Positions 12,941 to 17,533 of a stretch of 17,533 nucleotides of DNA are shown in pieces (the stretch's first letter is position 1; each line of letters begins with the position of its first letter). The notes under the pieces are model-generated. The model saw only the letters and a list, made by a program, of their open reading frames with translations, made no database searches and was not told where the DNA came from. The position numbers were made by a program, and so were the translations under genes. This DNA comes from Treponema sp. GTDB lineage: Bacteria; Spirochaetota; Spirochaetia; Treponematales; Breznakiellaceae. The stretch covers positions 1-17,533 of the forward strand of contig JAITSE010000076.1 of NCBI GenBank assembly GCA_031288005.1, given 5' to 3'.

Positions 12941-13774
12941 ATGAAAATTTTTGAAGCCCTTGTCCTGGGAGCGGTCCAGGGCGTCACCGAATTTCTGCCT
13001 GTGAGCAGTTCCGGCCATCTGGTCCTATTGCAGAAAATCTTTGGAATTTCCGAAGCGGCGTTGTTTTTTGACATCATGGTCCATGTGGGTACTCTTGCCG
13101 CGGTGTTTGTTGTTTTATGGAAGGATATTTGGAGTATTTTGTGCAGGCCCATACAGCCAATTACGGGTTTCATCGTTCTTGCCACGGTTCCCACAGTTGC
13201 GGCAGCTTTATTTTTGAAAGACAGCATAGAGCTGGCCTTCGCATCCGGGAATTTACTGGGTTTCTCTTTCCTGTTTACAGCGGCGGCTATTCTGATTTCA
13301 TGGCGGCTTTCAGGATATCCAGACGGCAAGGCTGTCGGGTCTAACGGAGGTGAGGCTGATACCCTGCCGCCACGGATTATAAATTGGCTCGACGCCCTTG
13401 TTATCGGGGTCTGCCAAGCAGTTGCCATCATTCCCGGAGTTTCCCGCTCAGGACTAACCCTGTCGGGGGCGCTTGCCCGGAAACTAAACCGGGATGCGGC
13501 GGCGCGGTTCTCCTTCCTCCTATCTATCCCGGCTATACTGGGAGCCTTGGTATTACAACTCAAAGATATGGCAGCCGGAGAAGCAAAAATAGGCAATATA
13601 AACTTATGGGCTATTGCGGCAGGGACCTTAACCGCAGCCATAGTAGGGTTCTTTGCGGTAAAATTTATGTTGAAAATCGTACGTGAAAGGTCTTTATGGG
13701 GATTCGCTGTGTATACGGCTGTCCTGGGATCCCTGGTACTCACAGATCAGACGGCAAGCCGCCTCTTTTTTTAA
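12941..13774 (+). CDS. uppP: Undecaprenyl-diphosphate phosphatase (BacA/UppP)
   Basis: 277-aa polytopic membrane enzyme that recycles undecaprenyl diphosphate to the monophosphate carrier used for peptidoglycan and O-antigen. Loss usually weakens the wall and gain gives bacitracin tolerance. The catalytic motifs are AVQGVTEFLPVSSSGH at 11-26 (Glu17, His26) and PGVSRSG at 165-171 (Arg169). Length and hydrophobic pattern are normal for the family. The start is ATG at 12941; upstream bases give only a weak ribosome site. It is the only plus-strand gene, divergent from the vanZ-like gene and convergent with livF 21 bp away. Its placement beside sugar-nucleotide genes fits carrier supply for polysaccharide export. 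Confidence 0.96.
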   Translation: MKIFEALVLGAVQGVTEFLPVSSSGHLVLLQKIFGISEAALFFDIMVHVGTLAAVFVVLWKDIWSILCRPIQPITGFIVLATVPTVAAALFLKDSIELAFASGNLLGFSFLFTAAAILISWRLSGYPDGKAVGSNGGEADTLPPRIINWLDALVIGVCQAVAIIPGVSRSGLTLSGALARKLNRDAAARFSFLLSIPAILGALVLQLKDMAAGEAKIGNINLWAIAAGTLTAAIVGFFAVKFMLKIVRERSLWGFAVYTAVLGSLVLTDQTASRLFF

Positions 13775-13779
13775 AAGTG

Positions 13780-13795
13780 AGGCCAAAACCGGCCT
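13780..13795. terminator. Short hairpin between convergent uppP and livF
   Basis: AGGCC (13780-13784) and GGCCT (13791-13795) form a 5-bp stem with a 6-nt loop, filling most of the 21-bp convergent gap. On the plus strand TTTATC follows, and on the minus strand CACTTTT. It is weak but could end both transcripts. Confidence 0.35.
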
Positions 13796-14536
13796 TTATC
13801 CGCCCAGGTACGCCTTCTTTACGTCCGCGTTGGAGGCAAGTTCCTCAGAAGTTCCCCCGGCTATGATTTCCCCGGTTTTAAGGACATAGCCCCGGCTTGC
13901 AAAGTCCAGGGCTACCTTAGCATTCTGTTCTACCACCAGGATAGTGATATGCTTGACGAAGTTGAGCTGCCGCAAAGCCCGGAACATCTCGTACATCAGT
14001 TTTGGCGCCAGCCCCATGGAAGGCTCGTCCAGCATGATGAATTCGCTGCCCGTCATAAGCGCCCGGCCCACCGCCAGCATCTGCTGCTCCCCGCCGCTCA
14101 GGAGTTCCCCCCGCTGTTTCCGCCGCTCGTAAAGCCTGGGAAAGAGGCTGTATACCAGCTCCTCTATTTCCCCGGTAATAACCGCCCTGTTCACATCCTT
14201 CCTGTGGGGAAAGGCGGCAATCATAAGGTTTTCCTGTACCGTCAGGTTCCCGAAGATATGCCGGCCTTCCGGGACCAGGGCCATCATCTTCTTTTGGATG
14301 AGTATGTGGGGTTCTATCCTGAGTATGCTCTTCCCCTCGTAGAGAATGTCTCCGCCTGAGACCGCCGGCGCTTCCGGCCTGGGGAGCCGGGCCAGGCTGA
14401 GGAGGGTCGAAGTCTTCCCCGCCCCATTCGCGCCGATGAGGGTAACGATCTCCCCCTTATCAATGGCAAAGGAAACGCCGTGGAGGGCTTCAATGTTTCC
14501 GTAAGACGCCTTTAAATTTTGAACCTCAAGCAGCAT
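13796..14536 (-). CDS. livF: Branched-chain amino-acid type ABC transporter ATPase LivF
   Basis: ATP-binding subunit of a high-affinity LIV-type importer. Numbered from the ATG at 14536 (246 aa), Walker A GANGAGKT is at 35-42, the Q-loop region MMALVPEGRHIF at 84-95, the signature LSGGEQQ at 146-152 and Walker B with LDEP at 169-172. An ATG at 14554 is in frame, but the 14536 start has GGGAGG 6 nt upstream and gives the usual LivF N-terminus (MLLEVQNLKASYG). It is the last gene of livHMGF, 27 nt after the livG stop. The substrate may be leucine/isoleucine/valine, other amino acids or urea-like compounds; sequence alone does not decide. Confidence 0.95.
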   Translation of the reverse strand: MLLEVQNLKASYGNIEALHGVSFAIDKGEIVTLIGANGAGKTSTLLSLARLPRPEAPAVSGGDILYEGKSILRIEPHILIQKKMMALVPEGRHIFGNLTVQENLMIAAFPHRKDVNRAVITGEIEELVYSLFPRLYERRKQRGELLSGGEQQMLAVGRALMTGSEFIMLDEPSMGLAPKLMYEMFRALRQLNFVKHITILVVEQNAKVALDFASRGYVLKTGEIIAGGTSEELASNADVKKAYLGG

Positions 14537-14563
14537 GATCGCCCTCCCGGACATTTACGCGGT

Positions 14564-15337
14564 TCATATCGTCCCCTCCCCCAGGTAGGCTTTGATGACT
14601 TCGGGGTTGTTCCTGATTTCTTCCGGCGTCCCCAGGGCTATCTCCCTGCCGAAATCGATCACCTGAATCCTGCGGCACAATGTCATAATTACTTCCATCT
14701 GGTGTTCTATCATCCAGATCGTAAGTTTGAAGGTCTCGTGAATCCAGTTGATGTAGTCGATAAGCTCAACAATGTCCGCGGTACTGAGACCCGCTGCGGG
14801 CTCGTCCAGCATAAGGAGTTCAGGCTGCAACGACAGGGCCCGGGCTATCTCCACCCTGCGCTGTATCCCGTAGGGCAAGTTTTTGGGGTATTCATCCGCC
14901 AGATCCGCCAGGTGAAACACCTCAAGCAGTTCCCTGGCCGACCGGGTGATCTCCCCTTCCCTCTCCCGCCAGCGTTTGGTCTTGAAAAGCACATCCGCCG
15001 CGTTGTAGCCCAGGCGGTAATGCTGGGCTATGCGTATATTGTCCAGCACGGTCATCTCGCTCCAGAGCCGTATATTCTGAAAGGTCCTCCCGATCTTCAT
15101 GGCGGCTATTTCGTGGGGCTTCCTTGCGTTGAGCCTCACCCCCTCAAGAATTATGTCCCCTGCCGTAGGCACGTAGAAACCGCTCACCAGGTTAAAGACC
15201 GTGGTTTTCCCCGCCCCGTTAGGGCCTATAAGCCCGGCTATGTCCCCGCGCTTTAACCCCAGGTTGATGCCAGACAGGGCCTGGAGGCCGCCGAAGCGGT
15301 GGCTCAGGTTTTTGAGTTCAAGATGATATTCGCTCAT
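14564..15337 (-). CDS. livG: Branched-chain amino-acid type ABC transporter ATPase LivG
   Basis: 257-aa second ATPase of the LIV importer. Walker A GPNGAGKTT is at 38-46, the Q-loop in KIGRTFQNIRLW at 81-92, the signature LPYGIQRR at 154-161 (the divergent form usual for LivG) and Walker B LDEP at 177-180. The long insert RLGYNAADVLFKTKRWREREGE at about 108-129 is typical of LivG. The start ATG at 15337 overlaps the livM stop as ATGA and has GGAGGA upstream, so the pair is translationally coupled. Confidence 0.96.
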   Translation of the reverse strand: MSEYHLELKNLSHRFGGLQALSGINLGLKRGDIAGLIGPNGAGKTTVFNLVSGFYVPTAGDIILEGVRLNARKPHEIAAMKIGRTFQNIRLWSEMTVLDNIRIAQHYRLGYNAADVLFKTKRWREREGEITRSARELLEVFHLADLADEYPKNLPYGIQRRVEIARALSLQPELLMLDEPAAGLSTADIVELIDYINWIHETFKLTIWMIEHQMEVIMTLCRRIQVIDFGREIALGTPEEIRNNPEVIKAYLGEGTI

Positions 15338-16401
15338 GATCCTCCTCCGTCCCGGCCTCCCCTGCCCGGCTCTTTCCCGAAAAACCGCTTAAAAACCGGA
15401 AGCTCCGAAAGTTCCCGGTTCCCCATAAGCCCCTCGGGACGGAACTGCATGAGCAGAATGAGGACCAGGGGGATGAACACCCACTTGAGGATCTGCAAAG
15501 GACGAAGGAGTTCCAGCAGGAAAGTGAACAGCACCGCCGACAGCACAGAACCGCTTAAGGAACCCATGCCCCCCAGATAGACCATCACCATGCCTTCGGT
15601 GGACTTCATAATATTAAAGGACTGGGGATTGATGAACCCCATCATGTGGGCGAAAAGCCCCCCCGCTATGCCCGCAAGTCCGGAAGAGAACATAAAAGCA
15701 AGGAGCTTCATTTTATTGGTATCCACGCTCATGATCTCCGCGGAAATCTCGTCGTATTTAATGGCGGAAATCCCCTTGCCCAAAACCGAACCCATAAGAC
15801 GCTTGATGGCGCTTACGCAGATCACCACAAAGGCCATGATCCAGACGAGGATCCAGGGCAGGGGGACAAGATCCGACATGGCGAAGATCGCCCCCTTCAT
15901 TCCCATAAGCCCCCGGCTGGCGCCGATGATTTCCAGGTTGTTGATGGCGGTCATTATGATATAGTTGGCCGCGATGGTGATGATCGCCAGATAGTCGTCG
16001 CGGGTCTTGAAAGAAGGGAGGGCCACCAGAAGCCCCGCCGCGGCCGCCGCGAAGCCCCCAAGGATAATAACCGCCGGAAAGAGCAATATCGCCGTCTGAG
16101 GCGGAAGCAGGGGGCCGCCTGTAAATTTGTTTTCGGTAAAGAGGATGAGAGAGATCACCGACGAAACATAGGCCCCCACCGCCATGAAACCCGCATGACC
16201 GCAGGAAAATTCCCCCATATAGCCGTTCACGATGTTGAGGCTTGACGCAAAGATGATATTGATCCCTATGGACATCATCACGCTCTGAATATACTGGTTG
16301 ATAAGCCCCAGGGCGGCGAGGGCCGTAACAAGCGCCATGGCTCCCGCAAGAAGGACTATGAGCAGGACAAAGTTCCTGTTTTTCCCGTTTGTTAAAGCCA
16401 T
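15334..16401 (-). CDS. livM: Branched-chain amino-acid type ABC transporter permease LivM
   Basis: 355-aa inner-membrane permease. The first segment is hydrophobic from about residue 12, and the LivM signature NIVNGYMGEFSCGHAGFMAVGAY follows near 56-78. The EAA-like cytoplasmic region AIKYDEISAEIMSVDTNKMKLLAF lies near 215-238, and about eight or more membrane segments can be seen. The C-terminus ends in a charged Gly-rich tail (EPGRGGRDGGGS) longer than needed for the domain. The start is ATG at 16401 with AGGAG 5 nt upstream, 8 nt after livH. Confidence 0.94.
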   Translation of the reverse strand: MALTNGKNRNFVLLIVLLAGAMALVTALAALGLINQYIQSVMMSIGINIIFASSLNIVNGYMGEFSCGHAGFMAVGAYVSSVISLILFTENKFTGGPLLPPQTAILLFPAVIILGGFAAAAAGLLVALPSFKTRDDYLAIITIAANYIIMTAINNLEIIGASRGLMGMKGAIFAMSDLVPLPWILVWIMAFVVICVSAIKRLMGSVLGKGISAIKYDEISAEIMSVDTNKMKLLAFMFSSGLAGIAGGLFAHMMGFINPQSFNIMKSTEGMVMVYLGGMGSLSGSVLSAVLFTFLLELLRPLQILKWVFIPLVLILLMQFRPEGLMGNRELSELPVFKRFFGKEPGRGGRDGGGS

Positions 16402-16409
16402 ATCCGCTC

Positions 16410-17321
16410 CTAAATTTTGGCGCTTCGGGGCACGCCGAAAAATCCGGTAGGTTTGATAACCAGGATGATTAAAAGAATCACAAAGGAAATGAGGTCCTTA
16501 AAACTGGAAGGAAAAACGGCGGTTACAAAGATTTCGATAAACCCCAGGATAAAGCCGCCAAGGAAAGCCCCCTTTATATCCCCTATGCCCCCCACCACGG
16601 CGGCGATGAAGGCTTTCCACCCGATGATCATCCCCATATAGGGGTCCAGCACGGGATAGGACATCCCGAACAGAATCCCCGCCACCGCCGCAAGGGACGA
16701 GCCCAGGGCAAACGTAAAGGTGATGACCCGGTTTACCGGGATTCCCATAAGGGGGATGGCGAACTTGTCGTAGGAAATAGCCCGCATGGACATACCGAAT
16801 ACAGTCTTCTGCACAATAAATTGCAGGACGCCGAAAACCGAAAAAGCCGCGACAATTACCAAAACCTTGAGGTTTGTAAGCACCAGGGAGCCTATCTGCC
16901 AAAGCTCCTTGTCTATAATGTCCGGGAAGCGCCTGGAACTGGCCCCGAAGACAGCAAGGTTCCCGTTCTCCAGGATGAAGCCCACCATCAGGGCGGTGAT
17001 AACCACGTAGAGCCGGTTTACCCCCTTGCTCCTGAGGGGGCGGTAGGCCACCCGCTCTATAGTGACCCCCAGGAGAGCCGTCCCCCCCATGGTCAGCGCC
17101 AGGGTAAGGACGAACACCCCCCATCCCGTCCCGCCCAAAGCCCCAAGGAGGCCGGACCCGGCGAAGAAGGCAATGTAACAGGCGCTCATAAAAATATCCC
17201 CATGGGCGAAGTTTATGAGCCGCAGCACCCCGTACACCAGGCAGTATCCCAGGGCGATCATCGAATAGAAACTTCCCCACTGGAGGGCGTTAAATACGTT
17301 CTGCAAAAAAGTAGTCAGCAT
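16410..17321 (-). CDS. livH: Branched-chain amino-acid type ABC transporter permease LivH
   Basis: 303-aa inner-membrane permease partner of LivM. The family signature YCLVYGVLRLINFAHGDIFMSACY is at about 26-49, with ERVAYRPLRSKGVNRL at about 89-104, MRAISYDKFAIPLMGIPVNRVI at about 177-198 (cytoplasmic coupling loop) and AFIAAVVGGIGDIKGAFLGG near 236-255. The start is ATG at 17321 behind a strong AGGAGG site 7 nt upstream. It is the first gene of the operon inside the window. The periplasmic binding protein (LivJ/LivK) normally lies just upstream and is probably beyond the contig end, separated by the hairpin row at 17371-17518. Confidence 0.95.
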   Translation of the reverse strand: MLTTFLQNVFNALQWGSFYSMIALGYCLVYGVLRLINFAHGDIFMSACYIAFFAGSGLLGALGGTGWGVFVLTLALTMGGTALLGVTIERVAYRPLRSKGVNRLYVVITALMVGFILENGNLAVFGASSRRFPDIIDKELWQIGSLVLTNLKVLVIVAAFSVFGVLQFIVQKTVFGMSMRAISYDKFAIPLMGIPVNRVITFTFALGSSLAAVAGILFGMSYPVLDPYMGMIIGWKAFIAAVVGGIGDIKGAFLGGFILGFIEIFVTAVFPSSFKDLISFVILLIILVIKPTGFFGVPRSAKI

Positions 17322-17370
17322 TGGGATACCTCCTCCTCAACAAAAACGTGAACTTGACGCAACTATCAGG

Positions 17371-17518
17371 AGGGGGGAAGTCTCCCCCCTGCCTACAGCC
17401 CTGCGGGCTTCCGGCACCCCCCTCAACGGGGGTTCCACCCCCGTAACGCCCCCGTGCAGTTTTGGACCTTTGGTCCAAAACTGCTTAGGTAATTTGGGAC
17501 ATACTGTCCCAAATTACC
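17371..17518. repeat. Row of five hairpins upstream of livH
   Basis: Five inverted repeats lie close together: AGGGGGGA/TCCCCCCT (17371-17390, 4-nt loop), AGCCC/GGGCT (17397-17409, TGC loop), ACGGGGGT/ACCCCCGT (17426-17444, TCC loop), GCAGTTTTGGACC/GGTCCAAAACTGC (17456-17484, TTT loop) and GGTAATTTGGGACA/TGTCCCAAATTACC (17488-17518, TAC loop). The last two have perfect 13- and 14-bp stems only 3 nt apart. None is followed by a U-tract on either strand. They may trim or attenuate readthrough into livH, or be members of an intergenic repeat family. Confidence 0.85.
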
Positions 17519-17533
17519 CCGGACCCCCCATAA

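Noticed and set aside
12934..13743. 269-codon minus-strand frame opposite uppP
   Set aside because: UppP on the plus strand has complete catalytic motifs. The antisense product resembles nothing and has no ribosome site.
13796..14554. Starting livF at 14554 (252 aa)
   Set aside because: No ribosome site precedes that ATG, whereas ATG at 14536 has GGGAGG at good spacing and the standard LivF N-terminus.
17371..17518. CRISPR array or attC-like integron array
   Set aside because: The units are unrelated in sequence and unevenly spaced, no cas or integrase gene is near, and the motifs are simple hairpins rather than direct repeats.

Overview
The window is a 17.5 kb end of an assembled contig from a Gram-negative-type (diderm) bacterium. 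Positions 1-25 are not biological: they match the Illumina TruSeq read-2 adapter with one extra C, so the contig ends there and the first gene is cut. The organism cannot be named from sequence alone. A nucleotide-sugar/O-antigen locus next to UppP and LIV transporter genes would suit a gut or environmental bacterium, perhaps a spirochaete, at low confidence. No rRNA, tRNA, CRISPR array or transposase was seen.

Layout, read along the minus strand (the direction of nearly all genes). (1) 17321-13796: livH-livM-livG-livF, the membrane and ATPase parts of a branched-chain amino-acid type ABC importer. The substrate-binding protein gene is not in the window. Upstream of livH, 17371-17518 holds a row of near-adjacent hairpins, two of them perfect with 13-14 bp stems. 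(2) 12941-13774 on the plus strand: uppP (undecaprenyl-diphosphate phosphatase), convergent with livF and divergent from a VanZ-like membrane protein (12494-12072). A 446-bp regulatory gap separates the two. (3) 12037-8441: a possible 36-aa ORF, then GC-rich rmlA-rmlC-rmlD-rmlB, the complete dTDP-L-rhamnose pathway. (4) 8351-7892: the wreck of an SDR sugar epimerase with several frameshifts and a stop. (5) 7806-4534: rfbF-rfbG-rfbH (ddhA-B-C), making CDP-4-keto-3,6-dideoxyglucose. (6) 4463-1256, more AT-rich: an RmlC-like epimerase, an SDR reductase and a two-subunit transketolase-type ThDP enzyme. (7) 1152-24: an FkbM methyltransferase remnant and a zinc-finger SAM methyltransferase cut off by the contig end.

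Together the genes supply activated sugars for a surface polysaccharide: dTDP-rhamnose, plus a CDP-linked 3,6-dideoxyhexose. The tight rfbFGH/epimerase/SDR/split-transketolase order suggests the CDP-4-keto-dideoxy sugar is extended by a two-carbon ketol unit into a branched-chain sugar, by analogy with YerE (yersiniose) and AviB1/AviB2 (avilamycin). That is inference. UppP and possibly the VanZ-like protein act on the undecaprenyl lipid-carrier side.

Non-coding structure is unusually rich: perfect tight-loop hairpins without U-tracts around the transketolase pair and upstream of livH, a three-arm alternative RNA structure before the transketolase, a hairpin that buries the ribosome binding site of the RmlC-like gene, a G10 tract at the end of the SDR gene, and a 12-bp inverted repeat flanking a possible uppP promoter.
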